NCBI GenBank assembly: GCA_013002305.1
Contig: JABDKG010000014.1
Coordinates: forward strand, 18,450-82,449
Origin: Hellea sp.
Lineage (GTDB): Bacteria; Pseudomonadota; Alphaproteobacteria; Caulobacterales; Maricaulaceae
DNA: 64,000 nucleotides
Direction: 5' to 3'
A program made the position numbers and the translations under genes. The notes beneath the pieces are model-generated. The model searched no databases. It was not told the DNA's origin and worked only from the letters and a program-made list of their open reading frames with translations. This document shows, piece by piece, positions 55,258 through 64,000 of this stretch. How positions within the stretch are numbered: position 1 is the first letter of the stretch; each line of letters starts with the position of its first letter.

Positions 55258-55833
55258 CTAGTTTACCTCATCGCGGCTTTGCGCCGCACTTTTATCAATT
55301 ACCTGAGTTTCAGGATTTTCAACTTTGAAAAACGTATAGGATAATGTCAGCTCTTTAATGTCGTCATAACGCTTCTCATCATCCATTTGCGGATCGACAA
55401 AAAACAGCACCGGCATGACGACTTTTTCGCCCGGTCGAATCAATTGCTCGGTAAAACAAAAACATTCGGTTTTAATAAAAAACGGCGCGGCTTTGATCGG
55501 CGTTACATTAAAATTCGCGGTCCCGACGATCGGCTTGTTTGAGCGGTTCTTGACCTGATAGTAAGCGAGCCCTGATTGCCCGAGCGACACATCAATATAG
55601 CGTTGTTCGGGTTTAAACTCCCAGTTTAGATCCGGCGCGACATTGGAGTCAAAATAGACCCGAACTGAGCGATCCAAAACTTCGCTGTCATTTAGCTCAG
55701 CCCGGCCCGTCGTACCGCCATAGCCGGTGATCTGGCAAAATTTTGCATAGAGAACATCAAACTGAAATCCACCGACAAGCATGACGCCAGCGGCCAAAGT
55801 CAAAAGAATAGCTGTCAGGCGATTACGCGGCAT
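55258..55833 (-). CDS. ctaG: Cytochrome c oxidase assembly protein CtaG/Cox11
   Basis: A 191-residue copper chaperone for the CuB site of subunit I. It has a single N-terminal membrane helix (8-24), FCQITGYGGTTGRAE at the periplasmic start, and the conserved copper motif TECFCFTEQLIRPGEKVVMP (CFCF). The ATG overlaps the end of the small gene before it by 11 bases, so translation is coupled. Confidence 0.96.
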   Translation of the reverse strand: MPRNRLTAILLTLAAGVMLVGGFQFDVLYAKFCQITGYGGTTGRAELNDSEVLDRSVRVYFDSNVAPDLNWEFKPEQRYIDVSLGQSGLAYYQVKNRSNKPIVGTANFNVTPIKAAPFFIKTECFCFTEQLIRPGEKVVMPVLFFVDPQMDDEKRYDDIKELTLSYTFFKVENPETQVIDKSAAQSRDEVN

Positions 55834-55996
55834 CTTGAAACTGCGGCATTTGGAATATGACGCCCTTGGAAATCAAAGATATGATAACAACCAAGACAAA
55901 TGCCGTAAGAACCATGGCAATCGCGAAATTGCGTTTTTTTCGCGCTGCGAGTTCTTCCGGTGTAGGCTCATATCTGTCGGGACGGTTGTTTTGCAT
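55823..55996 (-). CDS. Small single-helix protein of the oxidase operon (CoxF-like)
   Basis: A 57-residue protein starting MQNNRPDRYEPTPEELAARK, with one membrane helix (about 24-43: IAMVLTAFVLVVIISLI) and a short end VIFQMPQFQDAA. Its ATG overlaps the ctaB stop (TAATG) and its end overlaps the ctaG start. Small one-helix genes in this slot, called coxF in some alphaproteobacteria, are common and of unknown function. The perfect coupling on both sides supports it as a real gene. Confidence 0.85.
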   Translation of the reverse strand: MQNNRPDRYEPTPEELAARKKRNFAIAMVLTAFVLVVIISLISKGVIFQMPQFQDAA

Positions 55997-56952
55997 TACA
56001 GCACGCCCGCCAACAGGTTTTCAATCGCCAGCACGCCAAAAATCGCAAACAGATAGATGATGGAATAAGCAAATAGATTACGTGCCGCTAGATCACCGGA
56101 CTTTACAGCGTAAAGCGAAGCTTCGTCGTGAGCTTCCGCGCGCTCTCCTGCCCGTGATTTCCAAACTTTAAAGGCCAATCCGACAAAGCCAAGATTGAGT
56201 AAAAGCGCAACACCGCCATACATCATGCCAGCCAGTCCAGTGATAATTGGCGCGACGCAAATCGCGGCGAGCAAAAGAGCATATATAAGAATTTGCAGAC
56301 GCGTTGACGCCGGACCTTTGACATTCGGCATCATCGGGATTCCGGCCTTGTCATAATCGCCGGTTTTATAAAGGGCGAGCGCCCAAAAATGCGCTGGCGT
56401 CCAAAGGAAAATAATTAAAAACAAAATGGTCGAGTCAATTGTTATCTCGCCGGTAACCGCAGCCCATCCGATCATTGGCGGAAAGGCTCCAGCGGCGCCG
56501 CCGATGACAATATTTTGCGGCGTCGAGCGCTTCAGCCACATAGTATAAATAACGGCGTAAAAGAAAATTGTGAAAGCCAGAAGGCCGGCCGCCACAATAT
56601 TAGAGACCATCCAGAGAGTCAGAACGGCAAAAAAGCTCATCATAATCCCAAAGGTCAAAGCTGTTTCGCGGTTTATCGTCCCGCGCGGAATTGGCCGTTT
56701 GCGGGTTCGTGTCATGGCGGCGTCTATATCGGCATCATACCACATATTAAGCGCCCCTGATGCTCCCGCTCCGACAGCAATGCACAAAATGATAACAGCC
56801 ATGGGAAGTATGGAAATGTTGACAGGCGCGCAAATCAGACCAACCCAAGCGGTAAAGACCACCAGTGACATCACGCGTGGTTTCATCAGCGCCAGATAAT
56901 CAGCCGGCTCTGCTGTCCCGATCCCTAATGGTATTGTCTCTACCCGTTCCAT
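55996..56952 (-). CDS. ctaB: Heme o synthase (protoheme IX farnesyltransferase)
   Basis: A 318-residue membrane UbiA-type prenyltransferase that adds the farnesyl group to heme b, a step towards heme a. The substrate motif is NMWYDADIDAAMTRTRKRPI (NxxxDxxxD region), followed by TMWLKRSTPQNIVIGGAAGA and FLWTPAHFWALALYKTGDYD. Nine membrane helices are predicted. It is read after ctaD with a gap of 87 bases and is coupled to the small gene. Confidence 0.97.
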   Translation of the reverse strand: MERVETIPLGIGTAEPADYLALMKPRVMSLVVFTAWVGLICAPVNISILPMAVIILCIAVGAGASGALNMWYDADIDAAMTRTRKRPIPRGTINRETALTFGIMMSFFAVLTLWMVSNIVAAGLLAFTIFFYAVIYTMWLKRSTPQNIVIGGAAGAFPPMIGWAAVTGEITIDSTILFLIIFLWTPAHFWALALYKTGDYDKAGIPMMPNVKGPASTRLQILIYALLLAAICVAPIITGLAGMMYGGVALLLNLGFVGLAFKVWKSRAGERAEAHDEASLYAVKSGDLAARNLFAYSIIYLFAIFGVLAIENLLAGVL

Positions 56953-57039
56953 AAATTCTTCACTTTAGCTGGCCAAAAGGCCGCGCTCGAATTCGAGGCG
57001 GCCTCTGGTGAGGTTCAAAGCTCGGCCTTGCGCCTCTAT

Positions 57040-58650
57040 CTAATGTCCATCATCGTCGCTGATACGCGGCAATGTATTAAACTGGTGGAATGGCGGTGGT
57101 GATGGCAGTGTCCACTCCAGCGTTGTCGCTCCTTCACCCCAGTAATTGTCTCCGGCTGGCCGCTTGCGGATAAAGGCTTCGGCGAGCATCAGGAAGAAAA
57201 ACAACATGCCGACACCCGTCGGGATAATTCCCATAGTCGAGAGCCAGTTTCCGTCCGCCATTTCAACAGGGAAGTCGACATGTCGTCGGTTCATACCGAT
57301 GAAGTGTTGCGGCATAAAGATCATATTCACACCGATAAAGAACAGCCAGAAATGCGCGCCGGCCAGCCATTTATTATAAAGGTAACCAGACATTTTACCG
57401 AACCAGTAATAGAAGCCGCAGAAGATGCCAAAGACAGCTCCCATTGACAGCACATAGTGGAAGTGCGCGACCACGAAATAGGTGTCGTGCGCCCAGGTAT
57501 CAAAGCCGGCATTGGCCAGCATTACCCCGGTTACGCCGCCAATAACGAACAGCGCTATGAAGGCCAGTGCCCATTGCATCGGGATCGTAAAGCGCAGCGA
57601 TCCGCCCCACATTGTCGCGAGCCATGAGAAGACTTTCACGCCGGTCGGGACCGCAATCACAAGCGTTGCCGCTACGAAATAAGCTTTCAGATTAACATCC
57701 ATTCCGACTGTGTACATATGGTGGGCCCAGACGACGAAACCGACGACGCCAATGGCGACCATGGCGTAGGCCATACCCAGATATCCGAACACCGGTTTAC
57801 GGGAGTTTGTCGAGATGACGTGCGAGACAATTCCGAATGCCGGCAGGATCATGATGTAGACTTCAGGGTGACCGAAGAACCAGAATAGGTGCTGGAACAT
57901 TACCGGGTCACCGCCCATAGCCGGGTTAAAGAAACCCGTGCCGCCCGGAATACGGTCAGTCAGAAGCATGAACAGGGACGCTGCCAGAACTGGCAGGGCC
58001 AGAAGCAGCAAGAAAGCTGTCACAAGTACAGACCAGGCAAAGAGCGGCATCTTATGAATGGTCATGCCCGGTGCGCGCATATTCAGGATGGTTGTGATGA
58101 AGTTGATCGCGCCGAAAATAGACGAGAAACCTGCTGCCAGTAAGCCGATAATGATAAAATCAAAGGCCGGGCCCGGCGATCCACTTGTCGAGAGCGGCGG
58201 GTACATTACCCAGCCGCCGCCAAACCCGTCTCCATCACCGCCTGATACAAAGAACGAGATGATTAAGCACGCGAAAGCGGTCGGCAACAGCCAGAACGAT
58301 AAGTTATTCATACGCGGAAACGCCATATCAGGCGCGCCGATCATTATGGGCACAAACCAGTTGCCAAAGCCCCCAATGAGGGCCGGCATCACGACGAAAA
58401 AGATCATGATCAAACCATGCATCGTTGCATAAACATTAAATCGGCGGACATCTTCGTCGAAGATTTGAATACCCGGCTCGCCAAGTTCGGCGCGCATCAT
58501 GAAAGACAAATATCCGCCGAGAACACCAGCGACGATGGCAAATATTAGATATAGCGTTCCGATATCTTTGTGATTGGTTGACAAAAACCAACGGGTGAAA
58601 AAGCCCGGCTTATGGTCATGGGCGTGATCGTCTCCTGGGACTGCTACCAT
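57040..58650 (-). CDS. ctaD: Cytochrome c oxidase subunit I (aa3 type)
   Basis: A 536-residue subunit with 12 helices holding heme a and the heme a3-CuB centre. Visible signatures are [20 protein letters not shown] (heme a His), [20 protein letters not shown] (the His-Tyr cross-link and CuB His) and [20 protein letters not shown] (the CuB His pair). [20 protein letters not shown] bears the two heme His residues. The start has AGGAGAG. It follows ctaC by ten bases. Confidence 0.98.
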   Translation of the reverse strand: MVAVPGDDHAHDHKPGFFTRWFLSTNHKDIGTLYLIFAIVAGVLGGYLSFMMRAELGEPGIQIFDEDVRRFNVYATMHGLIMIFFVVMPALIGGFGNWFVPIMIGAPDMAFPRMNNLSFWLLPTAFACLIISFFVSGGDGDGFGGGWVMYPPLSTSGSPGPAFDFIIIGLLAAGFSSIFGAINFITTILNMRAPGMTIHKMPLFAWSVLVTAFLLLLALPVLAASLFMLLTDRIPGGTGFFNPAMGGDPVMFQHLFWFFGHPEVYIMILPAFGIVSHVISTNSRKPVFGYLGMAYAMVAIGVVGFVVWAHHMYTVGMDVNLKAYFVAATLVIAVPTGVKVFSWLATMWGGSLRFTIPMQWALAFIALFVIGGVTGVMLANAGFDTWAHDTYFVVAHFHYVLSMGAVFGIFCGFYYWFGKMSGYLYNKWLAGAHFWLFFIGVNMIFMPQHFIGMNRRHVDFPVEMADGNWLSTMGIIPTGVGMLFFFLMLAEAFIRKRPAGDNYWGEGATTLEWTLPSPPPFHQFNTLPRISDDDGH

Positions 58651-58660
58651 GTTCTCTCTC

Positions 58661-59491
58661 CTATTCCGCTTCGGCGGTTAAAACGGCACCGCCGGAATGA
58701 GTTGATGCTGTATCAAACGACCCGCCATTGGCGACCCACTGGTCAAATTCGGACGGCGACACGACCTTAACTTCGATCGGCATATAATAGTGATAAACAC
58801 CGCACAGCTCGGCACACTGGCCGTAATATATACCTTCTTTACCGTCGAAGACTTCAAACCAAACCTCGTTGATAATGCCTGGAATTGCGTCAACTTTAAC
58901 GCCGAAATCGGGAACGGTGAAAGCATGTAAATTGTTACTGGACGTTACCTGAACTTTGACCCGGGTGCCTGACGGAACCACTAAAGGTGCATCTGCTGCC
59001 TTGAGATAAGGCTTGCCGGCTGCAGCGGCCTGTTCGGCATTTAGCGGGTTTGAATAAATTTCATCGACGCCTTCCAGATCGGGATAAGAATAGGTCCAGC
59101 TCCAGGTATTTCCCGTCGCTTTGACGGTCAGCGTTGTGTCCTTAATTCTGTCCTGGTCGTAAAGCAGCTGCAACGACGGCGCCGCGATCACCAGCAAGAT
59201 GATAACCGGCAGGACAGTCCAGATGATTTCGATCAGAGTATTATGGGTTGTCTTCGACGGAACCGGATTGGCTTTCTCGCGAAAGCGAAACATGATGTAA
59301 CCCATCAAGATAAAGACAAATGCCGTAATACCAATAATGATCGGCATAAGTAGCTTGGTCAGGCTGTTAATGCCTTGGGCATTTTCTGTGACCGGGTTTT
59401 CAACACCCAGTCCCCAGACGGTGGCGCTGGCAGTTCCGGCCGCTAATAATAGGCCGGGAATTCCAAACATAAGGGCTTTTTTTAGACGCAT
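58661..59491 (-). CDS. ctaC: Cytochrome c oxidase subunit II
   Basis: A 276-residue subunit that accepts electrons from cytochrome c through the binuclear CuA centre. A signal peptide (1-23, ending TASA) precedes two membrane helices (about 46-66 and 88-108). The CuA ligands are in [17 protein letters not shown] and [16 protein letters not shown], with Trp-rich [14 protein letters not shown] for electron entry. It heads the oxidase operon and is divergent from tldD, with 192 bases between. Confidence 0.97.
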   Translation of the reverse strand: MRLKKALMFGIPGLLLAAGTASATVWGLGVENPVTENAQGINSLTKLLMPIIIGITAFVFILMGYIMFRFREKANPVPSKTTHNTLIEIIWTVLPVIILLVIAAPSLQLLYDQDRIKDTTLTVKATGNTWSWTYSYPDLEGVDEIYSNPLNAEQAAAAGKPYLKAADAPLVVPSGTRVKVQVTSSNNLHAFTVPDFGVKVDAIPGIINEVWFEVFDGKEGIYYGQCAELCGVYHYYMPIEVKVVSPSEFDQWVANGGSFDTASTHSGGAVLTAEAE

Positions 59492-59683
59492 AGGTGTCTC
59501 TCATTCAGTTGGTACGGACTCACATCCGCAGCTTTGGGGCCGTGTATAAGCAAAAACACTCAAAAGGTCAGGTCTTTTGACTCGCGCGGATTGTCGCATT
59601 CGCGCGCAGTGATAGCTTAAATTTTCCCTTGAATAAAGCGAAAGCGCCGTCATATACGGCTTTTCACCAAGATTAAGTTGCCC

Positions 59684-61099
59684 ATGACAGATTATGCCTT
59701 TGACGACAGTGAGCTGAGCGCTGAATTCGCTGCCAAGATCGTCAGTGATTCTTTAAGCGGCGCCGATGATGGCGAGCTCTATGTTGAACGCGGCGAAGCA
59801 GAGGCGCTAACCTTTGATGATGGCCGCCTCAAAGCCGCGACTTATGACGCGAGCCGCGGATTTGGACTCAGATGTGTGGCCGGCGAAACCAGCGGCTATG
59901 CACAAAGCACAAATCTGACCCCTGATGCGCTCAAACGCGCGTCAGACGCCGTCATTCTGGCCAAGGCCGGGCGCGCCGGCACTGTTTCTCTGTCGCCGAG
60001 GCGTACCAATCAGGCACTCTATCCGGATGTCGATCCCGTCATGGTGCCGGTCTTTGGTGACAAGGTCGATCTTCTGCAGGAAATCGACGCCTATTGCCGG
60101 GCGCTCGATCCGACAATTGTACAGGTTTCGGTAACGCTCTCAGGGTCTCGCCGCGCCGTTTCTATTTTGCGCGCTGGCGGCGAACGCTACGATGATATCC
60201 GGCCGCTTGTCCGTCTCAATATCGGCATTACGGCCGAGAAAAATAGCCGCCGCGAAACCGGCTATGCCGGCGCGGGAGGACGACGATCCTATAACGAATA
60301 TATTACGCCGGAATTTTGGAAAGGCCTCGCCAAAGAGGCGCTGCGCCAAGCTACAGTCAATCTCGAATCCGTTGCCGCGCCGGCTGGGCAAATGGACGTC
60401 GTGCTGGGACCGGGTTGGCCGGGTGTCTTGCTGCATGAGGCCGTCGGCCATGGTCTGGAAGGCGACTTTATACGCAAGGGCACCTCGGCCTTTACCGGCC
60501 GAATTGGGGACCGCGTCGCAGCGCCGGGCGTCACCGTCGTCGATGACGGAACTTTGCCTGGAATGCGCGGATCTTTGACAATGGACGATGAAGGCACACC
60601 GACCAGCCGGACTGTTCTGATCGAAGATGGTATCTTAAAAGGCTTTATGCAGGACCGGCTTAACGCCCGCCTGCTCGGCGTTGACGCGACCGGTAATGGC
60701 CGCCGCGAAAGTTTCGCCCATGCGCCGATGCCGCGTATGACCAACACATTTATGCTCGGCGGTCAGGCCGATCCCGGCGCCATCATTGCCGATCTAAAGG
60801 ACGGAATTTACGCGGTTAATTTCGGTGGCGGACAGGTCGATATCACCTCAGGCAAATTTGTCTTTCAATGCACCGAAGCGTACCGCGTTAAAAACGGCAA
60901 GGTCGGTAATCCGCTCAAAGGCGTTACGATAATCGGTGATGGCCCGTCTGTTCTAACCCAGATCCGCCATGTCGGAAATGACATGGAGCTTGATCCCGGT
61001 ATCGGCGTTTGCGGCAAGGCCGGTCAAAGCCTTCCGGTCTGTGTTGGGCAGCCCAGCCTCTATGTCGAAAATATGACCGTTGGCGGCAGCGGCGGCTAA
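59684..61099 (+). CDS. tldD: Metalloprotease TldD
   Basis: A 471-residue subunit of the TldD/TldE protease, which processes small peptides such as microcins and CcdA. The catalytic zinc motif is HEAVGHGLEGDFIRKGTSAF (HExxxH), and MGRY-like features are seen in PRMTNTFMLGG. The ATG at 59684 is preferred over the TTG six bases earlier. It lies opposite ctaC, the order found in many alphaproteobacteria. A DUF937 gene follows after 121 bases. Confidence 0.96.
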   Translation: MTDYAFDDSELSAEFAAKIVSDSLSGADDGELYVERGEAEALTFDDGRLKAATYDASRGFGLRCVAGETSGYAQSTNLTPDALKRASDAVILAKAGRAGTVSLSPRRTNQALYPDVDPVMVPVFGDKVDLLQEIDAYCRALDPTIVQVSVTLSGSRRAVSILRAGGERYDDIRPLVRLNIGITAEKNSRRETGYAGAGGRRSYNEYITPEFWKGLAKEALRQATVNLESVAAPAGQMDVVLGPGWPGVLLHEAVGHGLEGDFIRKGTSAFTGRIGDRVAAPGVTVVDDGTLPGMRGSLTMDDEGTPTSRTVLIEDGILKGFMQDRLNARLLGVDATGNGRRESFAHAPMPRMTNTFMLGGQADPGAIIADLKDGIYAVNFGGGQVDITSGKFVFQCTEAYRVKNGKVGNPLKGVTIIGDGPSVLTQIRHVGNDMELDPGIGVCGKAGQSLPVCVGQPSLYVENMTVGGSGG

Positions 61100-61220
61100 A
61101 TACAAGTATAGAGCCTGTTAAGCCAACGCATAAAATCGCTGAGTTCTTCCTCGCTTTTGTGGCAGCCTGCCTCTATAGGAATGCCAGTTTATTTTACCAC
61201 ATACACTTTAGGAGGGTCTT

Positions 61221-61898
61221 ATGTCCGGTATGAATCTTATGGACATGATTTTACAAGCTCAGGGCGGCCGCTCTGTTCAAACAGCGGGCCGCACGGTCGG
61301 CCTGAACAAAGCGCAAACCACCCAAGCTATTGCAGCCTTGCTACCGGCTTTATCGTCGGCGCTTAAACAAAACACCCAAACGCCTGAAGGCCTGGCGGGT
61401 CTTCTGCAAGCCTTGCAACGCGGCAATCATGACCAATATCTGGACACTCCAGCGACGATGAAAAATGAGAGCTCCGTGCTCGATGGCAATGCAATTCTGG
61501 GCCATCTGTTCGGGTCCAAAGATGTCAGCCGAGCGGTCGCTGGTCACGCGTCGCAGAAGACAGGCATCAAAACGGATTTGCTGAAAAAACTGTTGCCGCT
61601 TGTTGCGACGATGGCGATGGGCAGCCTTTCCAAACAGACCCGCGAACCAACCATGCAAGAGCAGCTGACAAAGCTGGCTCTGGAGCAAATGAGCGGCGGC
61701 GGACGTCAGCGTCAACCGGGTCTTGGCGGCCTGCTCGGCGGACTATTTGGCGGACAGGCCCGGCAGCAAAAGCGCGTCCAGCAACAGCACCAGCAAGGCC
61801 TCGGCATTCTTGGCAATTTGCTCGATGCCGATGGCGACGGCAGCGTGATGGATGACGTATTAGGGATGGCTATGAAAGCTGCAAGCCAGCGAGCCTGA
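61221..61898 (+). CDS. DUF937 family protein
   Basis: A 225-residue protein without signal or membrane segments. The N-terminal half has the DUF937 helical repeats (NLMDMILQAQGGRSVQTAGR, ALLPALSSALKQN and LDGNAILGHLFGSKDVSRAV). The C-terminal part is Gly/Gln-rich (LGGLLGGLFGGQARQQKRVQ) and ends in the acidic loop LLDADGDGSVMDDVLGMAM, which looks like a metal-binding DxDxDG loop. The function is unknown to me. The RBS AGGAGG is strong and a terminator follows, so it is likely a single-gene unit. Confidence 0.9.
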   Translation: MSGMNLMDMILQAQGGRSVQTAGRTVGLNKAQTTQAIAALLPALSSALKQNTQTPEGLAGLLQALQRGNHDQYLDTPATMKNESSVLDGNAILGHLFGSKDVSRAVAGHASQKTGIKTDLLKKLLPLVATMAMGSLSKQTREPTMQEQLTKLALEQMSGGGRQRQPGLGGLLGGLFGGQARQQKRVQQQHQQGLGILGNLLDADGDGSVMDDVLGMAMKAASQRA

Positions 61899-61929
61899 CC
61901 TCGTCAATCACATCTAAATTTAGCATTTT

Positions 61930-61967
61930 AAGGCTCGGCTTTTTTTGAAAAGGCCGGGCTTTTTTTG
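61930..61967 (+). terminator. Rho-independent terminator after the DUF937 gene
   Basis: AAG(G)CTCGGC pairs with GCCGGGCTT (one bulged G, one G-U pair), with a loop of T and A residues and a following run of seven T. It lies about 30 bases after the stop. Confidence 0.8.
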
Positions 61968-62101
61968 ACCCTAAATTGGAAAAAATTAAAGTGTTCCACG
62001 CTCTTCCGCGTGAAACGCTCGATATTGGCCCGATGATCCACGCGACTACTTCGTAAATTATCAAGCGCATCATCCGCAAAACTCACGAGGCCCTTTTTGA
62101 A

Positions 62102-62130
62102 CAAAAAAAGGCCGGCAAATGCCGACCTTC
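62102..62130 (-). terminator. Rho-independent terminator of the peptide transporter gene
   Basis: Read on the minus strand, AAGGTCGGCA and TGCCGGCCTT form a ten-pair stem (one G-U) with the loop TT and are followed by a run of T. It starts about 20 bases after the stop of the transporter gene. Confidence 0.9.
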
Positions 62131-62149
62131 TTCGATCTCGAATGAAGGT

Positions 62150-63781
62150 TTAAGATGGATCGCCTGATGGAGACATGCGTTCGCCAATCATATCCTCGCC
62201 ATCCATCGTCAAACCATGTTTCGCTTTGTAGGCGATCGTATCCGCGCCAAGTGTATCCAAATGCATCATCCGTTTTATCAGTGGTGAAACGACGATTAGT
62301 CCAACGCCAATAATGACGGCCATCCAGCCGACATTGGAATAGACTTCCAAAACTTTGTCTTCACCGCCGCCATCGGCTGCGGTTAACTTCGCGATTTGAG
62401 CCGCCGCGAAATTACCGGCGCCGGACGCGAGGAACCAAGCCCCCATGACCAAGCCAACCATTTTCGGAACAGACAGGCGTGTCATTGCCGAAAGCCCAAC
62501 CGGTGACAAGCAAAGTTCGCCCGTTGTATGGAGAAGGTAGATTAAGAAAATGAATATTACAGGAGTCAAATCTGCGCCTGCTGCATTGGCACCCCATACC
62601 AATACGAGGAAACCTAAGCCAAGCTGAATTACGCCCAGCCCGAATTTAAATGGTGCCGACGGCTCTCTCCCTTTTTTGGCCAGATAAACCCAAAGAGCGG
62701 CAAAGAGGGGGCCCAGTACGATAATGAACATTGCGTTTAAAGACTGAAATACTGAGGCGACGACTTCTTGGCCAAAGATGGTCCGGTCTACCTGCCTGTC
62801 GGTATAGATGTTTAGCGACGAACCAGCCTGCTCGAACAATGCCCAGAACAATACTTGGACACTTATCAAGAACAGAGCCGCGAGAATTCGGTTTCGAGCA
62901 TGCGGTGCCAGTGTCAAAACCGACGTGAGGATGATGTACAAATATGTCGCTGCCATTGCTAAATATAGCACCCACTTCACTGTGCTTTCGCCGTCCCGGA
63001 TCAGGAACCAGACAACACCAACACCGAGAATTGAAGCGATATAAATCAGCCATTCGGTCGAGATAAAAGCGAATTGTTTTTTGGCGAGTAATGCGGGGTT
63101 TGGCGATTCGCCTGCTCCGTTGAGTAATGGCTTGCCCCAAACAAAAACGAGCAAGCCTAGCAGCATCCCGATACCGGCGATTCCAAAACCATATTTCCAA
63201 CCGAATGTTTCGCCAAGATAACCCGATATCAAAGCGCCTGAGAACGCACCTAAATTAATTCCGACATAAAATAATGTGAATGCGCCGTCGCGGCGGTCAT
63301 CTGTTTTCTCGTACAATTCGCCCACAATTGCTGAAATATTGGCTTTTAAAAAACCCACCCCAACAATAATCAAAGCTAACGACAAATAGAATACATTCAT
63401 GATGCCGTCGTCCCGCATAGCGGCGTCGGACACGGGTTCACCCTCGACCGCCATTCCTAAATGGCCCAACACTAATAATATCGCGCCGAAAAGCACAGCC
63501 TTGCGCTGCCCTATATACCGATCCGCAAGCATGCCCCCGATTACAGGTGTAATGTAGACCAAAGTCGTATACGCACCATAGATTCCGTAGGCTTGCCCAT
63601 CCGTAAATAGGAAGTGTTTGGTAAGGTATAAAACGAGAAGCGCACGCATTCCATAATAGGAAAAACGCTCCCACATTTCTGCGAAAAATAATATGTACAA
63701 GCCTTTTGGATGATTTCTCATTTGCACCAACGCAAATGAAACTCCAACAAGCGCAATAGCTGCGAGTACAAGATAGAACAT
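62150..63781 (-). CDS. Proton-coupled oligopeptide transporter (POT/PTR family)
   Basis: A 543-residue inner-membrane transporter with about 14 helices that takes up di- and tripeptides with protons. The family motif ExxERFxYYG is seen as AEMWERFSYYGMRALLVLYL. Further signs are GGMLADRYIGQRKAVLFGAI, LKANISAIVGELYEKTDDRR with AFTLFYVGINLGAFSGALIS (PTR2 signatures), and FWALFEQAGSSLNIYTDRQV. The acidic C-terminus is hydrophilic. It is a single-gene unit with its own terminator, divergent from the BlaI-type gene. Confidence 0.95.
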   Translation of the reverse strand: MFYLVLAAIALVGVSFALVQMRNHPKGLYILFFAEMWERFSYYGMRALLVLYLTKHFLFTDGQAYGIYGAYTTLVYITPVIGGMLADRYIGQRKAVLFGAILLVLGHLGMAVEGEPVSDAAMRDDGIMNVFYLSLALIIVGVGFLKANISAIVGELYEKTDDRRDGAFTLFYVGINLGAFSGALISGYLGETFGWKYGFGIAGIGMLLGLLVFVWGKPLLNGAGESPNPALLAKKQFAFISTEWLIYIASILGVGVVWFLIRDGESTVKWVLYLAMAATYLYIILTSVLTLAPHARNRILAALFLISVQVLFWALFEQAGSSLNIYTDRQVDRTIFGQEVVASVFQSLNAMFIIVLGPLFAALWVYLAKKGREPSAPFKFGLGVIQLGLGFLVLVWGANAAGADLTPVIFIFLIYLLHTTGELCLSPVGLSAMTRLSVPKMVGLVMGAWFLASGAGNFAAAQIAKLTAADGGGEDKVLEVYSNVGWMAVIIGVGLIVVSPLIKRMMHLDTLGADTIAYKAKHGLTMDGEDMIGERMSPSGDPS

Positions 63782-63914
63782 GCACGATTCCCCTAGAATT
63801 CGTTAATTTTTAATCTCTTGCCTTGTGCGCCCATCGGACTCAAGCCTTTTTTCCTTTTCTCCACAGCATGGACGCGAAAATTTGCGCTACCTTTCCCATT
63901 TGTAACTTTCGAAA

Positions 63915-63928
63915 ACGACAATTGTCGT
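63915..63928. promoter_or_regulatory. 14-base palindrome, probable BlaI/MecI-type operator
   Basis: ACGACAATTGTCGT is a perfect palindrome 15 bases before the start of the BlaI-like gene and 134 bases before the transporter gene on the other strand. It overlaps a TATATT sequence that could be the -10 region. BlaI-type repressors usually bind such ACA/TGT dyads and repress their own genes. Confidence 0.75.
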
Positions 63929-63943
63929 ATATTCCTTATCGAT

Positions 63944-64000
63944 ATGAAAAAGCCAAGAAAACCATCAGAAGCCGAAACGGCCATTCTGAGAGTCCTGTGG
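63944..64000 (+). CDS. BlaI/MecI/CopY family transcriptional repressor, N-terminal end (truncated by window)
   Basis: Only the first 19 codons are present. They read MKKPRKPSEAETAILRVLW, which fits the start of the BlaI/MecI winged-helix family (SEAExxILxxLW). The rest lies outside the window. No ribosome binding site is seen, so the message may be nearly leaderless. In this family an antirepressor protease (BlaR1/M56) often follows, but this cannot be checked here. Confidence 0.75.
   Translation, partial: MKKPRKPSEAETAILRVLW

Noticed and set aside
61096..61185. Short minus-strand frame between tldD and the DUF937 gene reading like a protein end (EEELSDFMRWLNRLY)
   Set aside because: It lacks a start codon and is closed by a stop just upstream; too short to support as a gene.

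Overview
The window is a stretch of bacterial chromosome with a slightly AT-leaning base composition and tightly packed genes. The gene content points to an alphaproteobacterium: a PleC/DivJ-type histidine kinase, a ctaC-ctaD-ctaB-coxF-ctaG-ctaE-DUF983-SURF1 cytochrome oxidase operon, the xseB-ispA-dxs-tlyA group, a htrA-regulator-kinase-glnE operon, and TIGR02301, DUF1499 and DUF938 proteins. The mix fits a dimorphic, prosthecate marine lineage (Caulobacterales/Maricaulales/Hyphomonadaceae-like) of moderate GC, but the placement is an inference. No rRNA, tRNA, CRISPR array, prophage or insertion sequence was seen.

Layout. 1-2.1 kb: the 3' end of typA, then a DUF6249 membrane protein, an ECF sigma factor without a usual start codon, and a small two-helix membrane protein likely to be its partner. 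2.2-8.5 kb: pepN, an EAL phosphodiesterase and a PleC-like kinase. 8.4-19 kb (minus strand): two envelope-stress-type operons. One is htrA-regulator-kinase-glnE; the other is a DnaJ-like co-chaperone, a PepSY protein, a regulator, a PhoQ-like kinase and a DUF938 methyltransferase. 19-26.8 kb: single metabolic genes (acyl-CoA dehydrogenase, pdxH, a VIT-type transporter, aroC, a methyltransferase, an esterase). 26.9-29.9 kb: three tandem exported glycine-zipper paralogues with different low-complexity or repeat tails, separated by strong terminators. 29.9-35.2 kb (minus): tlyA, dxs, ispA, xseB, a histidine phosphatase and lepB. 35.3-41.2 kb (plus): Sua5-type tsaC, an FAD oxidoreductase, then rimK, an M14-type deacylase and mscS. 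41.2-43 kb: a small accessory patch with a decayed lysC fragment and a sulfotransferase. 43-52.6 kb: yaaA, yedK, a NUDIX enzyme, pyrC, nfeD-qmcA, a peroxiredoxin, yqgE, a second MscS-like protein and a TadG-like von Willebrand protein. 52.6-59.5 kb (minus): the aa3 cytochrome c oxidase operon. 59.7-64 kb: tldD, a DUF937 protein, a POT peptide transporter and the first codons of a BlaI/MecI repressor with a palindromic operator.

The most distinctive feature is the glycine-zipper array. Its middle member carries 27 consecutive hexapeptide repeats in perfect register (residues 172-333), and its first member has a long hairpin directly before the ribosome binding site. Other points worth attention are the sigma factor start, the rimK/deacylase/channel operon, the lysC relic, and the Asp13-Lys9 block in the TadG-like protein.
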